Shown here piece after piece: positions 1 to 10,008 of a DNA stretch of 64,000 nucleotides. Made by a program: the position numbers and the translations under genes. Origin of the DNA: Flavobacterium psychrotrophum (GTDB lineage Bacteria > Bacteroidota > Bacteroidia > Flavobacteriales > Flavobacteriaceae); assembly GCF_003403075.1 (NCBI RefSeq), contig NZ_CP031557.1, positions 1,116,001 through 1,180,000 of the forward strand, read 5' to 3'. Each line of letters opens with the position of its first letter. Position 1 is the stretch's first letter. The notes under the pieces are model-generated. The model was not told where the DNA came from and ran no database searches. It saw nothing but the letters and a program-made list of their open reading frames with translations.

Positions 1-1001
1 ACATTGTATGGGTAAACGGAGTAAAAATTGGAGAAACAAAGGGATATAACCTTAAGAGGACGTATAAAGTTCCGGCATCGGTATTAAAGGCGGGTAAGAA
101 TGTTGTTACCGTACACGTGTTTGACAGCGGCGGCGATGGTGGTATCTATGGGCCGGACGACATTAAAATAAGCTTTGGTGGTAAAGACGATATTTCGCTT
201 GTAGGCAACTGGAAATATAAAGTGGGTGTTTCTAATAAAGACCTGCCGGCTACTCCAAGGCTTCCGCAGGGGCCAAACAGGCCAACAGTGCTATATAATG
301 CCATGATCTACCCAATACAGAAGTATAAAATAGCGGGAGCTATATGGTACCAGGGCGAAAGCAATGCAGAGAGGGCTAAACAATATCAAAGGCTTTTCCC
401 TATCATGATAAACGACTGGCGCAAGCAGTTTGGTAATGAGAAGCTGCCGTTCTACTTTGTGCAGCTTGCAAATTACAAGCAGGTAAAAGACCAGCCGGCA
501 CCGTCTGACTGGGCAGAACTAAGAGAGGCGCAGTATAAAACGCTTAACCTGCCGTTTACCGGTATGGCCGTTATTACTGACATTGGAGATGCTAACGACA
601 TTCACCCAAAAAACAAGCAGGAAGTAGGCGAGCGTCTTGCCCTTATAGCGCTTGCGCAAACGTATGGTACCAAAGTGGCTTATTCAGGACCTTTGTACAA
701 GTCGTTTAAAAAAGAAGGTAAAACCATAAGCATTGACTTTTTACATACCAAAGGCATAACCGCTAAAGGCGGCAACTTAAAAGGATTTGAAATAGCCGGA
801 GCAGATAAGGTATTTCATTGGGCAGATGCTAAAATAGAGGGCAACCACATCGTGGTATCATCATCACTTGTGCCAAATCCCGAAGCAGTGCGCTACAACT
901 GGGCAGACAACCCACAGGGCAATCTGGTTAATCAGTCAGGACTGCCTGCATCATCGTTCCGCACAGATGCCTGGCCGGGACTTACGGATAATAACAAATA
1001 A
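1..1001 (+). CDS. Sialate O-acetylesterase (SGNH/GDSL hydrolase), 3' part
   Basis: The reading frame is open from the window edge (codons in phase with base 3), so the gene starts upstream; about 333 residues are present. A beta-rich segment comes first, containing HVFDSGGDGGIYG. The SGNH core follows, with the motif IWYQGESNA. The C-terminal catalytic block is DANDIHPKNKQEVGERLA, whose Asp and His are the expected dyad partners of an upstream Ser. Enzymes of this family remove O-acetyl groups from sialic acids or other glycans in the periplasm or outside the cell, often as part of glycan foraging. A strong hairpin terminator follows directly. The family assignment is firm; the exact substrate is unknown. 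Confidence 0.88.
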   Translation, partial: IVWVNGVKIGETKGYNLKRTYKVPASVLKAGKNVVTVHVFDSGGDGGIYGPDDIKISFGGKDDISLVGNWKYKVGVSNKDLPATPRLPQGPNRPTVLYNAMIYPIQKYKIAGAIWYQGESNAERAKQYQRLFPIMINDWRKQFGNEKLPFYFVQLANYKQVKDQPAPSDWAELREAQYKTLNLPFTGMAVITDIGDANDIHPKNKQEVGERLALIALAQTYGTKVAYSGPLYKSFKKEGKTISIDFLHTKGITAKGGNLKGFEIAGADKVFHWADAKIEGNHIVVSSSLVPNPEAVRYNWADNPQGNLVNQSGLPASSFRTDAWPGLTDNNK

Positions 1002-1015
1002 TATTTTTTAAGGGG

Positions 1016-1042
1016 ATGCCGGTTTAATACCGGCATTTTTTG
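1016..1042 (+). terminator. Rho-independent terminator after the acetylesterase gene
   Basis: Perfect 7-bp stem ATGCCGG/CCGGCAT with a 7-base loop and a following T-run, 14 bases after the stop codon. Confidence 0.85.
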
Positions 1043-1185
1043 TTTAAAACCACAACTATCCGCATGATAAGATGCCAAATCTTGCTTGTTAAAAAATTAA
1101 CAAATTATTACTATCTTGGCATACTTGTATATCTTAAATTTTTGCCGGATGCCAAGTACAGGGCGACATAACCAATCAACGTTTT

Positions 1186-3330
1186 ATGAACATTTACAGA
1201 TTATTATACATACTGCTATTATTGTCATTTTTTAACGGCAACGCACAAAAAGGCAGCTTTCCGGAGGTGCTTGAAATAAAATCAGATACGGCAACGTATA
1301 TTAATCTGTCTCCTGAAAAGGCACAATATTTTGTTGAAAAACAAGGAAAGCCGCTAACTCTCGCAGAGGTACAGAAGCCTGTAAACGAAGTTAATTTTGT
1401 CCCGATAAAAGATTCTACCTTTTTAGGCGGTACTGTGCTATGGGTTCGCTACAAAATCAAAAATAAAACAGGATCACCCCTGGGCATTACTATACCCCAA
1501 GGTATCAGGCAGGCAGATATATATGTTAGCAACGATGGAGCAAAATGGAACCACTATATAACAGGAACAGCTGTCCCTTACAGTAAAAGAGATGGTTATA
1601 AAAGAATGCGCGAAGTGCGTTTTACCATACCAAAAGATGTTGAAGTTATGGTTTATGAGCGCGACTATAATGGCTTTAGTCCCATGGGGCTTAAAATATC
1701 TGTTGGTATCGAAAAAAATGTACTGGAAAATGCTCACGATAATAATGAAGCATATGTTTTACCCATAATTACAGCCTCTATTATGGCAGGCATATTTTTT
1801 CTTGCCTTTGTGTTTAATATCTTTTTTTATACGGTGGTAAGAGAGCGGTTATATCTTATGCACTCACTGTTGCTTTTTGCCATGTTTATTGCTTATCTGC
1901 ATATTCCGCTGAGAGATTTCTTTTTTAAAGAAAATACTGTAGTTCCGCTTATTACCGGGTTTATAAACAGAACGTTTTTGTTTTATTTGTTTGTTTATAC
2001 GCTGCTCATGATCTTAAGGACAAAAAAACATTACCCTAAAATATATAAGGTTGCCGTTGCCGGAGCCACCGTTTTTTTACTGGCAAGCCTGTACCGAAAC
2101 TTTTTTTATGATATTAACTTTATTGTCAGTACTGTATTTGTAATTCGTATTTTTCTTTTGTTACTCCTTTTCGGGATAATAATAGCTGACCTTTTCCAAA
2201 AACGTTCAGCGGCAAAATTGGTTGCGCTGGCTATATTTCCGTTTATTTTAATATTTACATTTTTTCTGTTTACAGATATTGGCGTAGACCCTAACGAATA
2301 TTTTATAAGCTTTTCAATTGTTTGGGCAGTGGTTACCATATCGTGGTCTTTGTTTAACAGGTATAGGTATTTACAGGTACAAAATGCTAAACATGCCCTG
2401 GATAAAGAACGACTGGCAAGAGAAAAAGAGGAAGAACGAAATGAACTTATTGCAAAGCAAAATATACTTTTAGAGCAGCAGGTGGCACAGCGTACAGCCG
2501 CCCTTGAAAATTCGCTTGCAGAACTAAAGCTTACCCAAAACCAGCTTATACAGTCAGAAAAAATGGCAAGCCTTGGAGAGCTTACAGCCGGTATTGCCCA
2601 CGAGATACAAAACCCTTTAAACTTTGTAAACAACTTTAGCGATGTGAGTATAGAGCTTTTACAGGAGCTTAAAGAAGAAGTTGAAAAGGGCGATACTAAT
2701 GAAGTGAATGTCATAGCAGATGACGTAATGCAGAATCTTGAAAAAATAGCCCACCACGGCCGCCGTGCAGATGGTATTGTAAAAGGGATGTTGCAACACA
2801 GCCGCACATCATCGGGGGTTAAAGAGCCAACAGATATTAATGCCCTGGCAGATGAATACCTTCGCCTTGCATACCACGGACTGCGTGCAAAAGATAAGAG
2901 CTTTAATGCCGAACTGGTTACTGATTTTGGCAGCAGCCTGGCAAAAGCCAATGTAATTCCGCAGGATATGGGCAGGGTATTGCTCAACCTTTTTACCAAT
3001 GCCTTTTATGCAACACAGCAAAAAACTAAACTTCATACAGTAAACAGCAGCCAGCCACAGTTAGCAAACTACAAGCCTGTGATTACAGTAAGTACAAAAC
3101 AGGTAGGTAATACAGTCGAAATTACAGTAACAGACAACGGAACCGGTATACCCGATGCTATAAAAGATAAGATACTTCAGCCGTTTTTTACTACTAAACC
3201 CACGGGTCAGGGTACCGGCCTGGGCTTGAGCCTTAGCTATGATATTGTGGTTAAGGGGCATGGCGGTACCATAGATATTTTGTCTGAAGAAGGGAACTTT
3301 ACTACATTTACAATCAAACTACCATTATAA
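1186..3330 (+). CDS. 7TMR-DISM sensor histidine kinase, copy 1
   Basis: This 714-residue protein has a signal peptide ending near residue 20 (GNAQ). An extracellular DISM-type beta domain lies at about 40-180 and seven membrane helices at about 185-395. A coiled coil (about 400-455) leads to the DHp helix with H-box [13 protein letters not shown], phosphoacceptor His472. The ATPase domain has [17 protein letters not shown] and [11 protein letters not shown]. No receiver is fused, so phosphate must go to a separate regulator. It is the first of three tandem paralogues, 18 bases from the next, and two receivers lie downstream in the same direction. Such kinases bind a small ligand, often a carbohydrate, on the outside; which one cannot be read here. 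Confidence 0.93.
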   Translation: MNIYRLLYILLLLSFFNGNAQKGSFPEVLEIKSDTATYINLSPEKAQYFVEKQGKPLTLAEVQKPVNEVNFVPIKDSTFLGGTVLWVRYKIKNKTGSPLGITIPQGIRQADIYVSNDGAKWNHYITGTAVPYSKRDGYKRMREVRFTIPKDVEVMVYERDYNGFSPMGLKISVGIEKNVLENAHDNNEAYVLPIITASIMAGIFFLAFVFNIFFYTVVRERLYLMHSLLLFAMFIAYLHIPLRDFFFKENTVVPLITGFINRTFLFYLFVYTLLMILRTKKHYPKIYKVAVAGATVFLLASLYRNFFYDINFIVSTVFVIRIFLLLLLFGIIIADLFQKRSAAKLVALAIFPFILIFTFFLFTDIGVDPNEYFISFSIVWAVVTISWSLFNRYRYLQVQNAKHALDKERLAREKEEERNELIAKQNILLEQQVAQRTAALENSLAELKLTQNQLIQSEKMASLGELTAGIAHEIQNPLNFVNNFSDVSIELLQELKEEVEKGDTNEVNVIADDVMQNLEKIAHHGRRADGIVKGMLQHSRTSSGVKEPTDINALADEYLRLAYHGLRAKDKSFNAELVTDFGSSLAKANVIPQDMGRVLLNLFTNAFYATQQKTKLHTVNSSQPQLANYKPVITVSTKQVGNTVEITVTDNGTGIPDAIKDKILQPFFTTKPTGQGTGLGLSLSYDIVVKGHGGTIDILSEEGNFTTFTIKLPL

Positions 3331-3348
3331 AACCAGAAAACAGGACCA

Positions 3349-5445
3349 ATGAAAAAAATTGCATTTCTTTTATTCCTTTTAAGCTTTATTTCTGTTGCGG
3401 CACAACAGCGATGGCCGGAGGCTTACATTGTTCAGTCTGATTCGGCGAAATATGTAGATATTCCCGATGATAACTGGCAACGCCTTAATACATATGAGGA
3501 GCATATTACGCTAAAGCAGGTAGCAAGCACCAAATATGACACAATGTTTGCCAAGGCTAAAAGTTCCCGCAGAGAATTTTTTAAATGTTATTCGTGGGTA
3601 CGGTACAAGATAAAAAATACAGACACAAAAAATGTATTGTTTACATTTTCTGCAAATAAGGGCAGACAGGACTTTTATGTAAAGGCCGAAGGTAATAAAT
3701 GGATACACTATGTGGCCGGTGATATGGTACCCTGGAGTGAAAGAAGTGGTATAAAAGACATTTCAGAAGTTCCGTTTGAACTGGCACCCGGTCAGGAAGT
3801 ATTTGTTTATATCGATATGGGGCAGATAACAGCGTTCAATGATATTCAGCCTTCTATAGGAAATTACTTTAAGGTTATTGAAGAACACTATCTTAAAGCC
3901 GAACTGTACCAGCGGGATGATGTTATCTCCTTTGGGTTTTTTGGGTTTATCATTTTTGCCATGATCTTTAATCTGTTCTTTTATTATGTAAACAGAGAAA
4001 AGGTATATTTTGTGTTTTCGTTGTTGTTGCTTTTTTCGGCATTGCTTTTAGGTAAAGAAGTTTTATCATCATTATGGTTTAATGAGTACAGGCAGCTGTA
4101 TACATTTTTCATGGTCTTTACCGTTACCGGATTTATTATTATGCTTCTTAATACTACCCGCTTCTTTTTCAGGGTAAATGTACATTTTAAGGGTTGGGAT
4201 ATGTTCCTTAGGTACTACTCAATATTTGTGGGGTTTGCAGGTGTTTTTGTTTATATGGGGCTTATAAATAAATGGTTTATATTTCTTATAGTAGTAGCTA
4301 CACTTGTAGGGCTTGCAGGTTTTGCATTTATAGTAGCACTTATAGTAATGCTTATTTCGTTACTAAAGAAAAAAGATAAAGAAGCCCGACTGTTTGTAAC
4401 GGCTGCCCTTCCGTTTTTAGTAAGCCCGATATTAAACGCCATTATACCGTCGCAATGGGTGTACACTATGTGTGGTGTCTGGACAATACTTGCCCTGTCG
4501 TGGGGAATGTTTGCCCGTTATAAAAGACTGCACGAAGAAAATGCACGTGCCGCGCTTGAACGTGAAGAAGAGCGTAACCGCCTTGTAGCAGCCCAAAAAG
4601 AGGAACTCGAAATACTTGTAGAAGTGCGCACTGCCGCTTTACAGCAATCACTTGAAGACCTTAAGCAAACCCAGAACCAGCTTATTCAGTCAGAAAAAAT
4701 GGCAAGCCTTGGAGAACTTACTGCCGGTATAGCCCACGAGATACAAAACCCGCTAAACTTTGTAAATAACTTTAGCGATGTAAGTATTGAACTGCTTGAT
4801 GAAATGGGTGAGGAGCTGGACAAAGGCGATACCGAAGAAGCAAAAGCCATAGCAGGAGATATTAAGCAAAACCTTGAAAAAATAGCCCACCATGGCCGCC
4901 GTGCCGATGGTATTGTAAAAGGCATGCTTCAGCATAGCCGTGCCAGCTCTGGTAATAAGGAAGCTGCCGATATTAACAAACTTACCGATGAGTACTTACG
5001 ACTGGCTTACCATGGCCTGCGAGCCAAGGATAAATCGTTTAATGCTGATCTTGTAACAAACTTTACCGATAACCTTCCGCAGCCCCGCATAGTGCCGCAG
5101 GATGTGGGCCGGGTGCTGCTTAATATGTTTACAAATGCTTTTTATGCCATGCAGGAAAAAGGTAAACAATCTCAATCTGTAAATTACAAGCCTGTTGTTA
5201 CAGTAAGTACCAAGCAGGTGGGTAATACAATAGAGATTACCGTTAAAGATAACGGTACCGGTATTCCTGATGAAATTAAGGATAAGATAATGCAACCGTT
5301 TTTTACTACTAAGCCCACCGGGCAGGGTACAGGCCTTGGGCTGTCTTTAAGTTATGATATAATAGTTAAGGCACACGGCGGAAACATAAACATTAACAGT
5401 GTTGAAGGCGAAGGCACAGAATTTATAATTACACTGCCGGTTTAG
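3349..5445 (+). CDS. 7TMR-DISM sensor histidine kinase, copy 2
   Basis: This 698-residue paralogue has the same order: signal peptide ending near residue 19 (SVAAQ), extracellular beta domain, seven membrane helices, coiled coil, DHp helix with His463, and ATPase domain. The stretch from the coiled coil to the C terminus is nearly the same as in copies 1 and 3. It includes [36 protein letters not shown] and [17 protein letters not shown]. The extracellular half differs strongly. The three proteins therefore probably sense different ligands but present the same kinase surface. It sits 18 bases after copy 1 and 12 before copy 3, as expected for one transcript. Confidence 0.93.
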   Translation: MKKIAFLLFLLSFISVAAQQRWPEAYIVQSDSAKYVDIPDDNWQRLNTYEEHITLKQVASTKYDTMFAKAKSSRREFFKCYSWVRYKIKNTDTKNVLFTFSANKGRQDFYVKAEGNKWIHYVAGDMVPWSERSGIKDISEVPFELAPGQEVFVYIDMGQITAFNDIQPSIGNYFKVIEEHYLKAELYQRDDVISFGFFGFIIFAMIFNLFFYYVNREKVYFVFSLLLLFSALLLGKEVLSSLWFNEYRQLYTFFMVFTVTGFIIMLLNTTRFFFRVNVHFKGWDMFLRYYSIFVGFAGVFVYMGLINKWFIFLIVVATLVGLAGFAFIVALIVMLISLLKKKDKEARLFVTAALPFLVSPILNAIIPSQWVYTMCGVWTILALSWGMFARYKRLHEENARAALEREEERNRLVAAQKEELEILVEVRTAALQQSLEDLKQTQNQLIQSEKMASLGELTAGIAHEIQNPLNFVNNFSDVSIELLDEMGEELDKGDTEEAKAIAGDIKQNLEKIAHHGRRADGIVKGMLQHSRASSGNKEAADINKLTDEYLRLAYHGLRAKDKSFNADLVTNFTDNLPQPRIVPQDVGRVLLNMFTNAFYAMQEKGKQSQSVNYKPVVTVSTKQVGNTIEITVKDNGTGIPDEIKDKIMQPFFTTKPTGQGTGLGLSLSYDIIVKAHGGNININSVEGEGTEFIITLPV

Positions 5446-5457
5446 GCATATTAGCGC

Positions 5458-7551
5458 ATGAAGAGATTTTTACTGTTTTTATTGTTACTGTTTATTTTAC
5501 CAGCTACTGCGCAGAGCAACTGGCCTCAAGCCTTTACCGTATCGGCAGACTCTGTAAGTTATAAAAAGATGGATGTTGCCTATTGGCAATACCTCGAAAT
5601 GGGTAACGACAGTATAACGCTTAAAGCGGTACTTACGCCTGAATTCCAAAAGCGCTTTAAAAACCTTGATATTAAGAACAGTCCGGCCTTTACTGAGAAA
5701 CAAAATGTTTGGGTTCGTTATAAGCTGCATAATTCTAATACATACCCTTTAACCATATTATTACAGGCAAAGGAAAATGATGTTACATTTTTTATAGGCC
5801 CTAAACGAGAACGATTTGACCACGGATATATGGTGCCATGGAAAAACCGCAACGGATTAAAGTTTTTTTTAGAAATGGTATATACCGTGCCTGCTAATAC
5901 AGAGATTGAGGTATATGTCTATCTAAAAAATATAGGGTATGTTGATTCTTTGTATCCAAAGCCGGGAAACTACAACAGGTTTGTCGAACAGGCTTTTCAT
6001 AATACGCCTCTGTTTACCTTTAATGATGCTATTGCAGCCGCATTCTTTGGGTTTATATTTTTTGCGGTAATTTTTAATATGCTGTTTTATTATATTAACA
6101 GGCAGCGGGTATATCTTTTATACTCAATAACACTTCTATTTGCAGCGCTATATGCTGCTATAGATGTTATATCGATGGAGTTTTTAAGAGACTATCCTGC
6201 GGTGGCAGAAAAAATTCAGGCATTCTTAATACTTACCCTCATCTTTTTAATGATATATACTGCAAGGTTCTTTTTCAATGTAAAGCAGCATTATCCAAGA
6301 TGGGACAAACTACTTGTATGGTCTCCCATCATCATTATTGGTTTAGGCATATTGTCACTAATCTATCAAAAAACCACAGGTACTGTTCCTGTAGTCTACA
6401 TAACTCTGGCCGCCGTTGTTATCTTCTTTACCCTCATTGGCGGAACAATTATTATGCTAGTATACTTTCTGCGTAAAAAAAACAGGGAAGCACGCCTTTT
6501 TGTAATTGCTGCATTGCCATTTTTGGTTAGCCTTATACTATCTGTATTTACAGATATAGAATGGGTGGTATATGGCGGAGGTATATGGACTATTGTAGTG
6601 CTATCATGGGGAATGTTTGAAAAATTTAGAAACCTGCAGATTGAAAATGCGCGTATAGCGCTGGAAAAAGAAGAAGAGCGCAGCCGCATGATAGCCCAGC
6701 AAAATGAGTTGCTGGAACAACAGGTAGCAGCTCGCACTACCGAGTTGAAACAATCGCTCGAAGACCTTAAGCAAACACAAAACCAGCTTATCCAGTCAGA
6801 AAAAATGGCAAGCCTGGGAGAACTTACCGCAGGCATTGCCCATGAAATACAAAACCCGCTCAACTTTGTAAACAATTTTAGCGAGGTAAGCGCAGAGTTA
6901 TTGCAGGAACTTAAAGAAGAAGCGCAAAAAGGTGATATTGATGAAGTAAATGCTATTGCCGATGATGTGATTCAGAACCTTGAAAAAATAGCCCATCACG
7001 GCCGCCGTGCCGATGGTATTGTTAAAGGGATGCTACAGCACAGCCGCACCTCTTCAGGACAAAAAGAAGCTACAGGTGTTAATACCCTGGCAGACGAGTA
7101 CCTCCGCCTTGCCTATCATGGGCTGCGGGCAAAGGACAAATCTTTTAATGCAGACCTGGTTACAAACTTTGCAGATGGGTTGCCAAAAATAAACATTATA
7201 GCCCAGGATGTGGGCAGGGTATTGCTTAACCTGTTTACCAATGCCTTTTATGCTACGCAGGAAAAAGCAAAGCAGTCGCAGCTTACAAATTATAAGCCCC
7301 TGGTTACAGTAAGTACAAAACAGGTGGGTAATGCCATAGAAATTACGGTTAAAGATAATGGTACCGGTATACCCGATGCCATTAAAGACAAGATATTGCA
7401 ACCGTTCTTTACCACAAAACCTACCGGAGAGGGTACCGGGCTGGGGCTTTCTTTAAGTTATGATATTGTGGTAAAAGGCCATGCAGGAGGCATAAACATT
7501 GAGAGCAAAGAGGGCGAGGGAAGCGCCTTTATAATTACGCTCCCGCTATAA
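5458..7551 (+). CDS. 7TMR-DISM sensor histidine kinase, copy 3
   Basis: This is the third member of the array, 697 residues, with a signal peptide (LPATAQ), an extracellular DISM-like domain and seven membrane helices. The linker EQQVAARTTELKQSLEDL is coiled coil and the phosphoacceptor is His462. The ATPase motifs are intact: [30 protein letters not shown]. Its sensor region (about 30-180) differs from copies 1 and 2. A 55-bp gap separates it from the first receiver gene, with no terminator seen, so the kinases and regulators could be co-transcribed. Confidence 0.93.
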   Translation: MKRFLLFLLLLFILPATAQSNWPQAFTVSADSVSYKKMDVAYWQYLEMGNDSITLKAVLTPEFQKRFKNLDIKNSPAFTEKQNVWVRYKLHNSNTYPLTILLQAKENDVTFFIGPKRERFDHGYMVPWKNRNGLKFFLEMVYTVPANTEIEVYVYLKNIGYVDSLYPKPGNYNRFVEQAFHNTPLFTFNDAIAAAFFGFIFFAVIFNMLFYYINRQRVYLLYSITLLFAALYAAIDVISMEFLRDYPAVAEKIQAFLILTLIFLMIYTARFFFNVKQHYPRWDKLLVWSPIIIIGLGILSLIYQKTTGTVPVVYITLAAVVIFFTLIGGTIIMLVYFLRKKNREARLFVIAALPFLVSLILSVFTDIEWVVYGGGIWTIVVLSWGMFEKFRNLQIENARIALEKEEERSRMIAQQNELLEQQVAARTTELKQSLEDLKQTQNQLIQSEKMASLGELTAGIAHEIQNPLNFVNNFSEVSAELLQELKEEAQKGDIDEVNAIADDVIQNLEKIAHHGRRADGIVKGMLQHSRTSSGQKEATGVNTLADEYLRLAYHGLRAKDKSFNADLVTNFADGLPKINIIAQDVGRVLLNLFTNAFYATQEKAKQSQLTNYKPLVTVSTKQVGNAIEITVKDNGTGIPDAIKDKILQPFFTTKPTGEGTGLGLSLSYDIVVKGHAGGINIESKEGEGSAFIITLPL

Positions 7552-7606
7552 CATCTTCTGCGCATTTTAACTATATTAGCAAACCATTTCCAACAATCTT
7601 AATACA

Positions 7607-7990
7607 ATGTCGATAAAAATATTAGTGGTAGACGATGAGGCTGATGTACAGCCGCTTTTCCTGCAACGTTTCAGGAAAGAGATAAAAAATGACGAGATCA
7701 GTTTTGATTTTGCCCTTTCGGGCGAAGAAGCATTACAGTATCTTACAGGGCATCATTCTGAAGTCGTACTTATATTATCTGATATAAATATGCCCGGCAT
7801 GAGTGGTATAGAACTGTTGTCTAAAATTAGGCATGAGTATAGTGTGCCACCTCCTATAGTAATGATGGTAACGGCTTATGGAGATGAAGAAAACCACAGG
7901 CAGGCAATGGACAATGGTGCAAACGACTTTTTGACCAAGCCGCTTGATTTTAATTTATTAAAAGAAAAACTTAAACAAATTACAGAATAA
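7607..7990 (+). CDS. Single-domain response regulator (receiver only)
   Basis: 127 residues form one CheY-like receiver with no output domain. The acidic pair is Asp9/Asp10, the phosphoacceptor is Asp59 in LSDINMPGMSG, and the switch residues are Thr89 (VTAYG) and Lys111 (TKP). All residues needed for phosphorylation are present. It follows the three sensor kinases and its stop codon overlaps the start of the receiver-cyclase gene by one base (TAATG), indicating translational coupling. It may act as a phosphate sink, a relay or an allosteric partner. Confidence 0.92.
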   Translation: MSIKILVVDDEADVQPLFLQRFRKEIKNDEISFDFALSGEEALQYLTGHHSEVVLILSDINMPGMSGIELLSKIRHEYSVPPPIVMMVTAYGDEENHRQAMDNGANDFLTKPLDFNLLKEKLKQITE

Positions 7991-9033
7991 TGTCGAAGAT
8001 ACTGGTGGTAGATGATGAACCGGATTTAGAAGTCCTGGTGAAACAGAAGTTCCGTAAAAAGATCAGGGAAAATATATACGAATTTGTTTTTGCACAAAAT
8101 GGGCAGGAAGCGCTTGAAAAAGTAAAAGAGCATCCTGACCTCGATTTGGTATTAAGCGATATTAATATGCCGGTAATGGATGGGCTTACGCTTTTAACGC
8201 ATTTGCCCGAGGCTAACCCTACGCTAAAAGCGGTGGTTGTATCTGCCTATGGCGATATGCAGAATATTCGCATGGCCATGAACAAGGGGGCTTTTGATTT
8301 TGTGTGTAAGCCGGTAGATTTTGAAGACCTGGATCTTACTATAGAAAAAACCATTGTATATGTACAGCAGTTACAGGAAACACTTAAAGCCATAAAAGAA
8401 AACAACATACTTAAAATGTATGTAGATGAAAACGTGCTTAATTTTATGACACACAAAGAGTTTGAAACCAGCCTGCTTAAAAATGAGCTGCTGGAAGCTA
8501 CAGTGTTGTTTATAGACGTGTGTGGTTTTACATCTATTACAGAGCGTATTCCTGCAAATACGGTGGTAAGTGTGCTTAATGGCTTGTTTGACAAAATTGT
8601 AGCCGGTATAATAGCACAAAACGGACACGTAGATAAATTTATGGGCGATGCGGTTATGGCTGTTTTCCGTGGTGAGTACCATATGGACAGGGCGATAGAC
8701 GCTGCACTCTCTATAAAAGAAGAAATTGCAAAGCTCGACGAAATAGTGGAGGGCGAGATAAGGTTTAAGCCCGAAATATCAATAGGTATTAACTCCGGCG
8801 AAATGGTATCGGGCAATATAGGTTCGGCATCGCTTAAGCGACTGGATTATACCGTGATAGGCGACTCTGTAAATGTGGCACAACGCCTGCAATCGGCAGC
8901 AAAAGCCGGACAGATATTGATAAGTGAAGAAACCTACCAAAAAGCAAAGGAATCTTTTAGTTGTGAATATGTGGGCGAATTTACCCTTAAAAACAAAGCA
9001 AAACCTGTAGTTACTTACGAAGTTAAGGAATAG
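7990..9033 (+). CDS. Receiver-class III adenylate/guanylate cyclase
   Basis: 347 residues. The N-terminal receiver (1-125) has phosphoacceptor Asp57 in LSDINMPVMDG. A helical linker (about 115-160) leads to a class III cyclase domain (about 165-345). The metal-binding aspartates are Asp176 in LFIDVCGFTS and Asp220 in HVDKFMGDAV. Lys216 and the DYTVIGDSVNVAQRL block (Asn295, Arg299) match catalytically active cyclases and favour ATP as substrate. The product is therefore probably cAMP, made in the cytoplasm when the receiver is phosphorylated. It ends the three-kinase array, and no cyclic-nucleotide effector gene is visible in the window. Confidence 0.92.
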   Translation: MSKILVVDDEPDLEVLVKQKFRKKIRENIYEFVFAQNGQEALEKVKEHPDLDLVLSDINMPVMDGLTLLTHLPEANPTLKAVVVSAYGDMQNIRMAMNKGAFDFVCKPVDFEDLDLTIEKTIVYVQQLQETLKAIKENNILKMYVDENVLNFMTHKEFETSLLKNELLEATVLFIDVCGFTSITERIPANTVVSVLNGLFDKIVAGIIAQNGHVDKFMGDAVMAVFRGEYHMDRAIDAALSIKEEIAKLDEIVEGEIRFKPEISIGINSGEMVSGNIGSASLKRLDYTVIGDSVNVAQRLQSAAKAGQILISEETYQKAKESFSCEYVGEFTLKNKAKPVVTYEVKE

Positions 9034-9053
9034 TAAATAGGCCAGGCCATAAA

Positions 9054-9104
9054 AATAAGCCACGAACTTCCGGAATAAAACTTCGGGAAATTCGTGGCTT
9101 ATTT
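9054..9104. terminator. Bidirectional hairpin terminator between convergent genes
   Basis: 13-bp perfect arms AATAAGCCACGAA/TTCGTGGCTTATT, extended by a partly paired interior, lie between the ends of the cyclase gene and the YitT gene. A/T runs flank both sides. Confidence 0.85.
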
Positions 9105-9138
9105 CAATAAAATTAAATGATGTTTTTACTTTAAAGGC

Positions 9139-10008
9139 TTAGTGCCTTGCCTGGCGGCTAAGCACACCACCGGCAGTTTCTTTAATAACATTGGTAAACA
9201 CAAATGCCTTAGGGTCAATATCGTGTACAATGTTTTTAAGCCTGCGCAGTTCCAGCCTGGTTACTACGGTAAATACAATATCGCATGGCTGGCTAATGTT
9301 ATAACTGTCTTTTAAAAATCCGCGCTCTCCTTTATATACGGTAATACCTTTACCAAGGCTCATTACAAGCGCTTCTTTTATCAACTCGCTCTGGCCTGAT
9401 ATTATAGTAACTCCGTTAAACTCTTCTATACCTTCTACCACAAAATTTATGGTTCGCGATGCGCTGTAATAGGTTAGTATTGAGTATAATGCAGTAGGTA
9501 GCCCGAGTTTTACAGCCGCAATAAGGAAAATAATAATATTTATGCCCAGTATTATTTCGCTGATGGTAAAACTTACGCGTTTTCCTGTATATAGTGCCAG
9601 TACCTCTACACCATCTAAGGCGTAACCGCCACGCATGGCAAGGCCTATACCAATACCCATAAATGCACCGCCAAATATTGAGACAAGTAGCTTATCTGAC
9701 GTTATTTGAGGATAAGGTATAAACAGCAGGCAAAGCCCCAGGCCGGTAATGGCAAATAATGTTTTTAATGCAAAACCCCTGTTTACCTGAAAAGCTGCCA
9801 TTAATATAAGCGGAATATTTGCTGCTACAATTACATAGCCTATATTCCAGTGGTAGAGTTCGTGTACTAAAAGCGATAAGCCTGTAATACCACCATCAAA
9901 AAAGTGGTTAGGTATTAAAAAACCTTTCAACGCAAAACCACAAAATAGTATTCCGGCAGCCGCGTAAAATACGTCGGTAATATTATGTTTAGCAAAAATA
10001 TCTTTCAT
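9139..10008 (-). CDS. YitT family membrane protein (DUF161 + DUF2179)
   Basis: 289 residues. The N-terminal two-thirds holds five to six hydrophobic segments, with FLIPNHFFDGGITGLSLL and a GGAFMGIGIGLAMRGG glycine stretch typical of the YitT family. The last 80 residues form the soluble DUF2179 domain (TIISGQSELIKEAL, CDIVFTVVTRLE). These are inner-membrane proteins of unknown transport or regulatory role. The start codon overlaps the stop of the upstream HD-domain gene by one base, so the two are co-translated. Confidence 0.88.
   Translation of the reverse strand: MKDIFAKHNITDVFYAAAGILFCGFALKGFLIPNHFFDGGITGLSLLVHELYHWNIGYVIVAANIPLILMAAFQVNRGFALKTLFAITGLGLCLLFIPYPQITSDKLLVSIFGGAFMGIGIGLAMRGGYALDGVEVLALYTGKRVSFTISEIILGINIIIFLIAAVKLGLPTALYSILTYYSASRTINFVVEGIEEFNGVTIISGQSELIKEALVMSLGKGITVYKGERGFLKDSYNISQPCDIVFTVVTRLELRRLKNIVHDIDPKAFVFTNVIKETAGGVLSRQARH

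Noticed and set aside
2106..2999. Long minus-strand open frame inside kinase copy 1
   Set aside because: Serine-rich shadow of the coding strand; similar shadows occur in copies 2 and 3.
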